Origin: Strobilurus pachycystidiatus
Taxonomy: Eukaryota; Basidiomycota; Agaricomycetes; Agaricales; Physalacriaceae
DNA: 64,000 nucleotides
Assembly (NCBI GenBank): GCA_019915135.1
Contig: JAHLMK010000003.1
Coordinates: 2,728,001-2,792,000 of the forward strand
Direction of reading: 5' to 3'
Below, piece after piece: positions 43,832 to 54,833 of this stretch. The translations under genes and the position numbers were made by a program. Every line of letters starts with the position of its first letter. The first letter of the stretch is position 1. The notes below the pieces were generated by a model. The model was not told the origin of the DNA and made no database searches. It was given only the letters and a program-made list of their open reading frames with translations.

Positions 43832-43874
43832 TCGACAAGTTCCTTAACACTCACTTGGTTAAGGAACTCGTCGA
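43832..43874. repeat. 17-bp inverted repeat
   Basis: TCGACAAGTTCCTTAAC (43832-43848) pairs, with one mismatch, with GTTAAGGAACTCGTCGA (43858-43874). GAGGTCA and TGAGGTC words lie just outside. Confidence 0.85.
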
Positions 43875-44196
43875 AAATGAGGTCACTGACTTACTCTTTT
43901 GCCAGTAGTATCCAAATCTCGGGCGCTGACTGTGAGTCCGGTCGGGACTCGGCCGTTCAACTGGTATGTATCACTCTCAGTTTGCATTCGGATACTGTGG
44001 GTGCGGTATCAGTCTGCGTTGCACTTCACACTTGTGCTAACTGATCACTTTCAGTGCGCGGCCCGGTTCGGAAATGACGTCTGACAGTGGCCATGTTGGG
44101 CACTTTGCCAGAGCGCGACGTCATCGATTCAACTGGCTTTCTTCCCCGCAATTTCTTCCGTATCATTCAAGCATAGCTTACGATGATGTCAAGCAT

Positions 44197-44219
44197 GGTC
44201 CAAATCGTGAATTTGGACC
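44197..44219. repeat. Perfect 9-bp hairpin
   Basis: GGTCCAAAT (44197-44205), a 5-base loop, then ATTTGGACC (44211-44219). Confidence 0.85.
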
Positions 44220-44395
44220 AACGTTGACGTCACTCCATTCATCGTGTGTGGGCGCTTCAAATTTTCATATCACTTACAGTAGCTCGTTCATCTCGTATAG
44301 TGGTACACAATGTGTATTGATTTGTGCAAATGTAAGGATCATAATCATTGTACAAGGCCGACATCCATTTCATTTATACAATCTCGAGAGCGTGC

Positions 44396-47300
44396 TCAAG
44401 AGACTTCCCCATATCCAAGCTCCTCGATACCACCATCATCGCCATCATTTCCCCCCTCTTCGTCGCTGTCGCCGTCACCGTCGTCTTCAGATGTATCCCA
44501 GTCCTCTCCTTCAGCTGAACCATCTCCGGAGTCGCTTGAATCATCAACATCTATGCACACCTCCACATCATCAATCCCGTCCCCCTCCGACATCTCTTCG
44601 TCAACGTTCTCTGATGTGGACTGAGCCTCCTTCTTGGACCGAGGCCTGGCCACCTCTTCCTCAGACGCGGACTCAACCTCGGCTTCGGATACACATCCAG
44701 CGCTTTCCGAGTCGTCATCGGAGTCCCTTTCTGGAACCCACGGACCATACGCTCTGGTGACATCGTCCCGGAGAACCTTGGTTGCATTGTATGTCGCGCG
44801 ATGGCCGACACCATCCCCAGTGAATCGCTGAAACATATCACGATCTACGGCGCTGATAAGTTGTTAGATCACTTGTTTGTTAGACAGTGAAACAATACTA
44901 ACAATGCGGTGTAGTATCGCTTCCAGTCCTCGTCGTTCTCCTTTTTGTGTCTAGCAATCGACGGTGGAAGATCGTTCATTGTGCGTCCAAGCGCAAAAAC
45001 GGGAACCAAGTATGCGGCGCGGATGACATCTTCGGGATTGACAAAACCGAAACTTTCAGGATCACATCCCGAGCCAAAGCCAACTCGATAGAATCGACGA
45101 CGCGCGAATCCAGCTGGAAAAGAGTCATCAAAGGCAAACCAGCGGACCCAAAGGATGTTGACGCTATGAGGTGCTTTGTCCGAGTCTTTGTGGCGGACGA
45201 TGACGTGGAATATGGACAGAACACGGGCGTAGTAATACGGGTGTACCGCTTGATCCTCCTCCGATGCGAGAAGCATGATGTCGGATTTGGTGCGCAAATT
45301 CACAATGTCCTGTTTTCGCCTGCGGTCGTATGAGGTGAAATTGACGCGCATCAGCTTGTGCTGGAACATCTTGTCGTTCTTGATATCGACGCGATTTCGT
45401 TCGCCAGGTGAAAAGATGTTACCATCAGCTGGCTTGTATCCTAATCGAACAAGAAGATGATTTTTGAGGTCACTAAGAAAGTTCTGAATAACATGTCAAA
45501 TTAAGTACGAAGAGTGCAATGTCGTGAGGTACTCACCTTGCATGCAAGATCAGCTTGATTCGTCTGAAGGAACGATGGGATATGCTTTGGATACCGAAAG
45601 GAAAGTTCGGAGATGTGTATGTGTTGCTTCGGATCAGTGATTCCCAGTCGCTCGATATTGCCAGTGGGTTTCTGGCGACGAGATCTTGTTCGGCGACGAG
45701 ATCTTGTTCGGCGACGAGATCTTGTTCGGCGACCATGATGGCTAGAACTCAATCGGTGAGTGCGATGAAGGTCCATATCACGAAGAATCTTGAGGCGCTG
45801 CTGACGAGTCTCAATCTTCACAAGCTGATGCTGGAACCGCCGCTTGTTTGTTCGTAATTTGTAGCTGCCCTTGGGCCGGCGATGCTCACATTCACCCTAG
45901 TGCACATCAGTAGCCGAAACTGAAGATCAGGTGAGACATACCGGTGCAGTACTGTAGTTGTTTGTTGTCCCGTATTCTCGAATCGCGTCGACGTAATGGC
46001 CTAGTGCGTGTATCTTGTAGCCATTAAGTTTGAATTTTACCTTGACAGTCCGCTTCCGAGGTGCCTCATTGACTGTAGCCGCATTCCCCGTCTTTTTCGC
46101 CCTTTGAGCTTCTCTCCGAATCCGCGCGGCCGTCTCCGTTGGAGTCTCCTTTGTGTCATAGCCTGGTGCAACCTTCCGCTCAAAGTTGCGTAGCTCATTT
46201 CCCAACAGCGTGGTTGATCTGTCGAACTGGTGTAGACTCGAGTCGCTATGTAGGCGCATTTTCGCATATGAGTGCCAGATGGGACACATGAATAGAAGAT
46301 CCTGGATCATTCGTTCATGCTTGGGATCCAGGAGACCTTCAATGCATGCAAACGTAACCTAGAGTCGCTCTCAGATAGCAAGGGATCGAAATCAAGAGAC
46401 AGTCTCACCTGTACAAGATCCTCAAAGTCACGCGCCGCATATTGCTTCATGTCCGCAACATTACTTCGGAACTTTCGGATGATGAAACGACCAAAGATTG
46501 GGACCAGTCGAAAGCGGCGATTGAACTGCTGTTCCACATCGTCACCCATAGATTTCAGAATGCGAACAAGATGCTTGAAAATTGCTTTCCAGACACCAAT
46601 TTCCCATTCGTGAAGAACGTCTGGAAGAAAGAGGTGCTGAAAATCAAAGTCTGGTTCAACTTCTTGGAAGAACTTCGAGAATGCGTTCTGAATATTCAGA
46701 GTGAGACCATGAAGACACGGAAAGACTGGGATCACGTACGCGAGTGGGCACCTGAGACTTGTCCTTCAACATACCGTCGACTCCTGCACTTCCAACATCA
46801 TTTCCTTTCAAGAAGATGTACTGTCGCGCTCTCTCGATATCGACTCGACGCGCATGAGAGTCAGTTCGAGGCTTTTGACTGATGGTCCTCCGAGCAGAAA
46901 CTTGTCCAACCTTGCCGACGTCCTTCTTGCGAACAAGGCATCGCGGACATGGGCACTCTCCCAGCATTCGAATCGTCGCTAAGAGAATTCTATGATAATG
47001 AGAAGATAGAATTGCTGTCAAGCAGGATACTCACTTTTCCATGTAATCGGCTGCGTAACCGAAGAAGCGAGGGAAAAAGCGTCGCAAGACCCGGTCATAA
47101 CACTCCTCGACCTTTCCGTACATGTATGCGTGAATGAAATCCTCGTCTTGTAGCAGCATGTCGATGACAGCATGGATAAGGTCTCGCTTCAGATGGGTTA
47201 AGACGTCGGAAGAAGGTGATGTTCCGAAAGCGGCCTTGTACGCGTCTTGTACAAGTTCGTTGGATAGGAATGGAAAGTATACCAAGTGCTGAGCAGAGAA

Positions 47301-48846
47301 TGATGAAGGAACAAGACGAATGTACTCGCTGATAAGGCCGTTGAATATGTGTGCTGGCCAGAGTGCTGCGTCTCCAAAGTTGGCCAACAGTGTTGAGTCG
47401 GAATACCCAATGAGCGGAACAACAACATTTGCGATATCCTCCTCCGTCGAGCCCGATTCACGATGTCGTTTCGCCTGCCCTACTTTCACCGCTGTTTCCT
47501 GGTGTATATACCTGGGAGAGGTATAGGTCTCCGAGAAAAGACGTTGAGAGGGTGCACCAGGGTATGGTACGAAACGTTCCTCGTATCCTGAGAGTTGGCA
47601 TGTCTTAAGTACCGGGGTTTTGAATGGGGTAAGGACGACCTCAAGAATCTTCCGGTGACAAACATTAGGAACCTCCAGTATGGGTGCGTCTTCCTCTCGG
47701 TCGAAGCAGGAGCCGGGATGGGGAAGAGGAATGAATACACTACTAATGTGCCAGATATGTGTCGAGAAGATTGGGTGCTCATTGACTAGCTGTGGCTTTA
47801 GATCATCGAGCCGGCGCACTGCTGACTCAGCGCAAAAGTCTGAGGACAGGAGCTCTTTGAGGTCAAATTCTGGATGCTGGAGAACATCGCGATAGAGGCG
47901 GTTCATATCGGCAAGACTTTTGACACCGGTACCGTTATAGAACCAATCGACGAGTAGATACTCGGATACATTCTTGAACGGACGGTACCAGACACCATCT
48001 ACTAGGACGTCCTTTTCCGAAAGTCCATAGACAATCAGATCATCCGTCTCCTTGACCTCTTCCTTCTCGTGAAAGTTTGGATCATCCGCAACGTCGTTGA
48101 GTGTTGTCTGGTCCAAGGCGCATGGATTCGGCCACGATTTGTACAAACGGTATGCCCCGATTGAATCCGGCTGACTCATATGAAGAGCAAGTGGCAGCGG
48201 CATCGGAGAGGGAGAATGTGAAGGAGAGCGTGAAGATTGCGCAGGGGAGGGAGCGCGTGGTGGCGCGTGCTGTGTCAACTTTAATGGAGCACCAGCCGGA
48301 ATGAGATCTATGAGATGCGAAGGAAGGCGCCGGTTACGGCGTGCTGGCAGGACTAGATTCTCCGGAGTGGGGAGATCCATAAAAGATGTAGATACTATGT
48401 CACTTGGGGCCGGCGCCGGTGCAAGTGTGGCATCGACAGCTTGTGACGGCATATCAAGAGCCGTAGAAGGTGCCTCGACATCTGGGGCTGGCATCTCTGC
48501 TGCGGATGCAAGAGAACCGGAAAGAGGATTAGTGGGAATAGGAAGGTTTGTGGGCGCCTGTGGAAAAAGTGAGTATACGTTATTCAATCATGTCATATAC
48601 TAAAACATGACTTACATTAGAATAGCGCTTCCGCTTTTTCGGGCGATTCAACTCGGGAAGAGGAGCGTCAAGAGCAGAGGAGAAATCAACAGTGTCAAAG
48701 GTCGAAGCGGCAGCCAAAAGATTTTGTGCGGCTAAAGCCTGGAATGATGAACATCGACCGTTATGAGTTGAAATGGCATTGTTGAGTAGGCTGAGTGATG
48801 GTTTGATAATTCTTTTAGTGCATCCCGGGCAGGTATAGACTTCCAT
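44396..48846 (-). CDS. Plavaka-type (CACTA-related) transposase
   Basis: Start ATG at 48844-48846 (MEVYTCPGCTKR). The N-terminus has a C-x2-C...H-x3-C zinc-finger pattern and a basic stretch (KKRKR). A long exon (48587-47031) carries a Pro/Ala linker, then GVWYRPFKNVSEYLLVDWFY, FGDAALWPAHIFNGLISEYI and RFFPRFFGYAADYMEK. Next come GECPCPRCLVRKKD, FLPDVLHEWEIGVWKAIF, KQYAARDFEDLVQV, ALGHYVDAIREYGTT, ELSFRYPKHIPSFLQ, NILWVRWFAFDD and VNPEDVIRAAYLVPVFALG. The C-terminus is very acidic. This order matches the Plavaka family of DNA transposases found in basidiomycetes. Introns such as the one joining YYTA to FAVDRDMFQRF keep the frame, and I saw no definite stop, so the copy may be intact. An 18-bp repeat sits inside one exon. 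The DUF6698 gene starts 149 bp away on the other strand. Confidence 0.85.
45674..45734. repeat. 18-bp tandem repeat inside the Plavaka gene
   Basis: GGCGACGAGATCTTGTTC occurs three times (45674, 45692, 45710), then GGCGACC. Being 18 bp it adds six residues per unit in frame (RRTRSR in the likely coding frame). Confidence 0.95.
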
Positions 48847-48995
48847 GGCGCGATACAGAGAGATCAACGCGTGGTTTGTGAATGCGAGAAGAAGGCCGTG
48901 AATGTGACACATGTGACATCATCGCCTTGGCTCTTCCCCATTTCCATCGACGCGCTCTCAAACGTAAGGACGCGTCCTTTCTTTCTACCATCACC
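48847..48995. promoter_or_regulatory. Bidirectional promoter between Plavaka and DUF6698 genes
   Basis: Only 149 bp separate the two start codons on opposite strands. The CDS-proximal part contains ATGTGACACATGTGACATCAT, a duplicated ATGTGACA word that could be a shared regulatory site. No TATA box is obvious. Confidence 0.6.
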
Positions 48996-51186
48996 ATGGC
49001 AAAGGGTTCTGGCCCAAAATTTCCGACGCCGCCCCCGTCTTCGCAGTCCGGCGGGATGCTGCCAGCCAAGATCAGAAGAAACTTCAAGCCTGGACCACCG
49101 CCCCCGCGTACTGCCAAGACGCCAGCCTCTTCTGACAAACCTGCGTCCTCTGGCAAGCCCGCGTCCTCTGGCAAGCCCGCGCTCTCCGGAAAGCCCAAGA
49201 AAGCGACTCCTGCAGCACCCAAGACCGCATCTACGTCCAAGTCACAGCCCACAGCAAGGAAGCGACCCCATCTAGACGACAACGAGGAACAGCCTCATCC
49301 CAGCAACAGGAGCAAGTCCAAGGCCAAAGCCGTTGTCGAATCCGATGTGGACGAAGATTCAGATGAGGACGACAAGGACTCTGGAGACGACGATGAGAAT
49401 GGCGGAACGGAGAGTGAATCCGACGTGTATGTCTGCTCTGCTATGACAGCAGGCTATGCTGATTTCTTCCATAGCGTTCTTGACGACAAAGCCAAGTCGG
49501 AGGCAGCTGTATTTGTTGCCGCTGGCCGCTATGCGATTCGTGCCGTTACCCTCACTACACCTCTGCGCACTCTCATTTTCCAGGGTCTCGCTTATGTGAA
49601 CCGCGATCGAGCCTTGGACAAACAAGGCGAGAAGGAAACAAAGGAGGATTTTCGCAAACGGTATGTATTCCTTCCCTTGATACGCATATATTCAGCTTTT
49701 TCCAGTCGCAAAGCCGAGGCACGTTATTATTCGGCCTACTGTCGACTCTTAGGATCGAAACATCCCGACTTTGAGCTTGTAAAAGCTCTGATACGCAAAT
49801 ACAGCATCCAAGCCGCGATAACGAAGACTTTCCTGAAGAAAGTACAGTATTTTCGCTCAGCCTTCTATTTGACCACCATTGATTAGCGTATAGTTCCAAA
49901 AGCCGCTTCGCAGGCACGATGTAATGACACACACAAACTCAAGAGGGATCTCTTTGCTCTGCTTCCCTTTGACGACAATCATGTCTTGGCACGCCATGTG
50001 CCCAAGCACAAGACCGACTTTGGATTCAAGTATTTTGACACAGCTCGCTTGCTCACTAGCATCGATGACCTGGCCGAATTTGATGCGGATCCGAGCACGT
50101 ATGTGGTGAGCTTGCTCTGATGCTACTGTAGTCTGATACTCGTTCTTGTCAGGTATATGGCCGAAATGACCGATGGAGTCCGAGTTTACGATGTCTGGGA
50201 CCTGCCGCTCTTTCTCTTCGACGAGCAGATGCTCGATAACACCAATCCCCAGGCAGGACTCTTCCGCGGGTATTTTCTTCTTCGTGTAAGCCAGTGATTC
50301 ACTTTGAACTGTACGCTAAGATTTCACAGGTTTTTCTCCATCTGTTCTTGTCCTCCGGGATTCCTGGCGTCGATAACTCGGACAAGAAATCCCCCGTCGC
50401 TCATATCCATCATATGACAGGCGTTGAATCTCATCACATAGCGTATTCGATGATACAGGTAAAACTCTTGTTTCAATTGTTTTGATCTGATCTCTAGCTT
50501 CAGGCTTACTACGTCCTATCCGATATGCGATGACACCATATATGGTCAAACTCGGACCTTGGAGTTCTTCGAGAAGGGCACCGCCAAGGATGACGACGGT
50601 GTTTACAGCGGTTTGCAGTAGGATGTAGAGTCTCCACAAAAGTTTCCACTCAGAATTTTACTCAGGACTCCACTCGTCCTCGACGCGTGAAAGCTCGCGT
50701 CGTATGCATAGTTTAGAACCGATTCCGGTACACAGACAAGATTCGCAACACTGGGCACTTACCCGAGGTTCATAAGGGAGTTTGGCATGTTTTTTGTGTC
50801 TTGAATAGAGGCGACTTGAGGAGATCTGCTGGAGATCTGACTGGGATCACACTTGCCCTGAGTGAAATCCTGTGTGGAAAAAAATGTGGAGACTCTACAT
50901 CCTACTGCAAACCGCTGTACGATACGGTGACATGGTGGAACGAGTACGTCTTCGTGTATCTCCCGAATACTGTACTGATCTCAAACACAGCCAATTCAAG
51001 AAGTATGCCAGTTGGACACCGTCGGATGAGGACGTTTCGAGCGAGGGCTTGGTGGCGCCAAAGACCAGCCGCTTTGCGAAGATCAACAGGATGCTCGACG
51101 ATTCGGATGACGACGGCGACGAGGAGCCTGAACAGAACGATGCGGCTGTCCCCGACGATGCGGCTGCTGCTCCTGCTACTACGTGA
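48996..51186 (+). pseudogene. DUF6698-family protein, interrupted by a MITE and a frameshift
   Basis: Start ATG at 48996 (MAKGSGPKFPTPPPSSQSGG). The first exon is Pro/Ala/Lys-rich with three SSGKPA-type units, then a long acidic run (VDEDSDEDDKDSGDDDE). Introns of about 40-55 bp occur near 49662, 49843, 50100, 50287 and 50460. The conserved part reads RDLFALLPFDDNHVLARHVP, GFKYFDTARLLTSIDDLAEF, VYDVWDLPLFLFDEQM, AGLFRGYFLLRVFLHLF and HHMTGVESHHIAYSMIQ, as in DUF6698, an agaricomycete family of unknown function. An extra base near 50530 shifts the frame, and a 312-bp MITE sits at 50606-50917. Removing the MITE and one TA rejoins AKDDDGV to YDTVTWWN in frame; a GTACGT intron (50944-50990) then leads to the acidic C-terminus ending at 51186. 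Confidence 0.8.
50606..50917 (-). mobile_element. 312-bp MITE with TA target duplication, copy 2
   Basis: The ends are CAGCGGTTTGCAGTAGGATG and the inverted partner, flanked by TA at 50604-50605 and 50918-50919. It matches the MITE at 9386-9695 along its whole length when reverse-complemented, with differences mainly in the middle. It lies inside an exon of the DUF6698 gene. Confidence 0.95.
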
Positions 51187-51663
51187 TGCTCTCTACTTGT
51201 GTTTGCTCTACTTGCTCTACTTTTGCTCTGTCTGTATCTGCTACCCGTACTGCTATCTGGAATTCATGCTTTTCGTGATGTATAGTGCCTGAAAGACTCA
51301 TAAGAACTCGAAACGATATGTATATGTAAGAATTCTACCGTGTATATAAGAACACTTAGTATATGGATTAGAATCCGCTTGCGAGGGCATTTCTCACACA
51401 AAGCTAGAATTCTTGTGCAAGCCTTCCAACGACTATGTATATTATGCGCGTCAGATCTTTCGAGACCATCTATATATACAATCGTAGGATGAATATGTTG
51501 TCGATTCTAAGGTCCTTGTTACGACTTGATCTGTTCCGTAAGACCTACAGAGGCCTGATATGCCTAACGAGTCTTGAAAGCCTCATGTGTGGTCGGGGGG
51601 ACCTTGCGATACCTTACGCGGCTATGATTATGACTCGACGTTTTTTGTGATTGGCAAGCCCAG
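51187..51663. other. AT-rich intergenic sequence
   Basis: The 3' flank of the DUF6698 gene has repeated GTATATAA/ATATGTATAT words and no recognisable gene. The likely first exon of the next gene was not found. Confidence 0.4.
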
Positions 51664-52656
51664 GTCGCCCGCGATCCCGTTGCTTCGCTCCTTGCCAAGG
51701 CCTCTGGAGTGGAGGTCACCCGAAAGCGCGGTCGGACACCTCAGCAAATGTGGTCTAAGGAGCGCTTTTCCGCTGTCCAGTCCGACTTTAATCAAGACTT
51801 TGCCGGGACTGGGAGGAATGCTCGTCGCGAAAGGATCAACGAGGTTGCGAAGGCCACTGCCGAAGAATGGGACAAACTCTCGGCGGACGAGCGGGCGTAC
51901 TGGAAGCAGCGTTCCGAGGACGACATAGCCGAGGTGGCGAGGGCCAAGGCGTCATCGCGCCAAGTCGTTGAACGGCTCTCTCCCGAGGAAACTCAGGCGT
52001 ACGTTCTCATCTGTAATTCTTCTTAGACTCTCGTTGACGTCCCGACGCAGCGCGCTCGATTCCCTTGCCAACACGTTGCAACCACTACTGGAGGGTCTTT
52101 CTTCGCTTCTCTATGGAAACGTTTCCCTTTCCTGGGTCGGGCCGGAACCGCGGAAGGGAGGTCAAATTAATGTCATCACGTATCTCCTCTCCTATTCTTA
52201 GACTCTTCTGTTGAATGCCTTGCAGGCTTAACGTTGGTGAGAACCTCGAACCTCGCCCGATGGCCTTCCACGACGCGGACGGAGAGCGTGGCAAACAGCG
52301 TTTCAAGACTTACGAAGCTGCCCTGGGGGAATTTGGAATGTCGTGTTTTCGTACGTGTTATTCGGAACGAACCTATTCACGATTCCTGACTTCATGATCC
52401 AGTTTCCGAACAGCAACGCTCCCGAGCCCTTCCCGGATCCGTCATGCCTGCGACCGTCCCGTGGTTTATACGCCAGGCCAACTCATGGAATGCGCCACTC
52501 TCCGCCCCACCTGCCGCAGAGCCGAATTCTTCGAGTGCGGATGTCAATCAGCAGCCATCGAAGAAACGTAAACGTCAATCTGGCCAGCCTAAACCGCGCA
52601 AAAAGGGAGTCGCACCACCACTTGCACGCGACGGCAGCGACAATGACAGCGAATAG
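51664..52656 (+). CDS. HMG-box-like hypothetical protein, 5' end not found
   Basis: After an acceptor (GCAAGCCCAG) the frame reads ARDPVASLLAKASGVEVTRK, PQQMWSKERFSAVQ, then EVAKATAEEWDKLSADERAY and WKQRSEDDIAEVARAKA. The W-x2-L-x3-E-R-x2-W-x2-x pattern is like the second half of an HMG box, a DNA-bending domain; this is a motif-level judgement. Introns after ETQA, after GGQINVI(T) and after GMSCF keep the frame. Later words are WVGPEPRKGGQI and RPMAFHDADGERGKQRF. The C-terminus is Pro-rich with KKRKRQSGQPKPRKK, likely a nuclear signal, and stops at 52654-52656. It may be a transposon-linked DNA-binding protein. Confidence 0.5.
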
Positions 52657-52822
52657 TGACTCCGGGAAAATCCGAAGACAGCATCACGGTTAACTTCCGC
52701 ATTGGCTCCCAGACGTTTACGGAAGGGTTCCCTTTTAGGGTAGGGTCCGCTAAACGGATGGTATAACGAGACTATAGAAGAACGTTCCAAATCTAGAAGA
52801 ACGTTCTTTTGCACCCCCCATA

Positions 52823-53295
52823 ATGAACCCTTCGACTCCCAGAAACCTGCCTCAATCGAAACCAGCCACACTCAGAGGCGAAGGCTTTGAGTAAGTTCTT
52901 AACATGATCGTCAAGTTGTACGGAACTGAAACAGACTCCAGGCACCTCCTGGCGCTCCTTGCGGCGGGGAATGACCCAATTGTCACCTACTCCTATGAAC
53001 GAGTTTGCCCGAACATCTGTCGCTGCGGGTGCCACCGACGCGGCCTAGTTCTTGGCCGTGTTAATGATGGTGAAGGTGTCGAGCGCGTGTGGGAAATGCT
53101 TCGCAGCTCCGACTCGTACGTCGTGATGTTCCTGGACACTCACCTAGCTCATGTCTTTTCAGGGTGAGCCCTGCATCTGGGAATCCCATTGCGGTAGCCA
53201 CCTTCACGAATCCCACGACGAACGTTACCGAAGTAGTTGAAGGAGGTGACGGAGACGTCAAGAAGGCCGACGTAGAGCAAGATGGAAACAAGTAA
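52823..53295 (+). CDS. Small hypothetical protein, exon joins uncertain
   Basis: ATG at 52823 (MNPSTPRNLPQSKPATLRGE) ends at a GTAAGT donor near 52890. The next stretch (from about 52934) includes VCPNICRCGCHRRG, a tight Cys cluster, then GEGVERVWEMLRSSDS. A clear intron (GTACGTCG...TTTTCAG, about 53114-53160) joins in phase to VSPASGNPIAVATFTNPTTN and a TAA at 53293-53295. The first join does not keep the frame, so exon 1 may belong elsewhere. I do not recognise the family. Confidence 0.35.
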
Positions 53296-53525
53296 CTTAG
53301 TATTGTGTTGTAGAAAGCCCCGTCGCAGAACAATTCTTGAGATTCAATATTCAACATGCGCAGGACAGTTCGCGAAGAACGAGTTCCGATTTTGATGAGC
53401 GTGTTCCGGTTATAATTAAAAAGTGATTGAGTTTTAGAGCCGAGTTAGACCGATTGATTGTAAGTCCAGCCATAATAGGGCCAAATAAACACGCTCCTCC
53501 TCCCACCGCTGGCCCTTTGTGGCAA

Positions 53526-54727
53526 ATGCCTCCCAAGCCCAAGAAGCGGACTCTCCGTGTCGTCCGCGCCGACGACGACGAGGCTGATGACGCGCTGAAC
53601 ATCGCTCAGGCGCGCACAATCAATCTCTCCAAGGATGGACGCCGTCTACTCTCATCCGTGTCAACGCCGTGTGCTCGCGTTGAGCCCGGTGAGGAGGCGC
53701 CAATCGGTTTATACCTCCACCACCCATTCCCGCTGTACATAAACGGCGCTACGCGAATTCAGTGCGTGCGCCGCAGTCTTCGCATTTTTTCCATGATAGC
53801 TGACGATCAAGTAGGACCAGAATATGCTTAACTGGGTTTACGATAGGCGCCCTCAGGAGTTTTTACAGGAGTTTGTGCAGTTGGACGCGCAAACTGACAC
53901 TACCTGGACAGCCTGCACGTCCTGTCACGACGGGATTCACGACTTGGTTCCCGGCGAGGCCGTCTATCGCTGTCGAGATCGTTGGGGTCCCAGGGCCCTC
54001 CAGCGAATGTCTGTGGTGCACCTTGACTTCGCACCGGCGCAACCCCTTCCACCGAATCTTGGTGCGCTATGACATCGTTATCTTACCTTTCGCTATTTGG
54101 CTGACACTTACTTCAGTTTTGGAATGGACAGTGTTACGAGAAGACGACGCTCAAGAAGACGGGCTTGCGTCTACAGTTCGGTCATGCCGGTAAAGCTTGC
54201 GATAATCCTCAGGCCGCCCCGTCAGACTTCACCATCATGCATGGCGACGGCATCGCCAAGGTGAACGCCGATTTTTGCGCTTGCGACCAGCGCCAGCCTA
54301 CACGCATCCAAATGCTCCGCTCCGAGGTTTACCCGGCTACCACTCGCTTTCCGAAGACAGGTGCTACCTTTCGCCCACTGGAACGGCACGAGAAATTGAG
54401 CTGTTCTGGTAAACTGTCATCTTACGAGCATTATAAGGCGCTCGAGAAGATGACGGATGCAACGCGGATATCCTTGCCTAAAGTATGTGTTTTTTTCTTT
54501 CCGTACTTCAAGATCTAATTACCGTTGCCCAGCGTCGATATAAGTCATTTCTTCGTATGAACCGGCCATTCGGTCACATCAAGCTGCTCAAGCGTCGCGG
54601 CCGGGGCTCTGTTGAAAATGGACGCGACCTTACCGCATCTGGCCAGTTGGCGATTCCTTGCCCTGCGTGTCCCCGCCCTGGTATCAACCTCCCACCGAAC
54701 TGGCAGACCGCTTCCGCCGAGGAACGG
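53526..54727 (+). pseudogene. KDZ transposase N-terminal part (CxC2 cysteine cluster)
   Basis: ATG at 53526 (MPPKPKKRTLRVVRADDDEA). Further on come WTACTSCHDGIHDLVPGEAV, ECLWCTLTSHRRNPFHRI, FWNGQCYEKTTLKKTGLRLQ, ADFCACDQRQPTRIQMLRSE and KLLKRRGRGS..., then IPCPACPRPGINLPPNW. The spaced Cys/His pairs and the HRI-x-FWNG and CPACPRPGINLPPNW words are those of the CxC2 domain fused to KDZ (Kyakuja-Dileera-Zisupton) transposases of basidiomycetes. The frame changes between VYRCRDRWGPRAL and SECLWC near 54000, inside the zinc-binding region. The protein stops matching the family at an intron at about 54730, just before the DDE catalytic domain, so this is a truncated, non-catalytic remnant. Confidence 0.75.
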
Positions 54728-54833
54728 TAAGGATCTTTCCCAATGTCGTTACGACGGTTGCTAACAATCTCACAATTATGAAGGCGTCGACTGAGTGCGA
54801 TACAGTATCCTACTTCCGTCAGATATTCGTCTC

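Larger units (their letters stand above)
42667..44395. other. No recognisable gene; 3' flank of the Plavaka gene
   Basis: Short Pro/Ser/Leu-rich frames at 43368-43823 have no known domain. Two strong hairpins lie at 43832-43874 and 44197-44219. Confidence 0.4.

Noticed and set aside
44947..45333. Plus-strand 128-codon frame
   Set aside because: It is antisense to the Plavaka C-terminal exon with LWVRWF and VNPEDVIRAAYLVPVF.
46442..46882. Plus-strand 146-codon frame
   Set aside because: It is antisense to conserved Plavaka blocks (LHEWEIGVWK, ARDFEDLVQ).
49573..49932. Minus-strand 119-codon frame
   Set aside because: It overlaps the spliced DUF6698 exons on the other strand, has no motif and ignores the introns.
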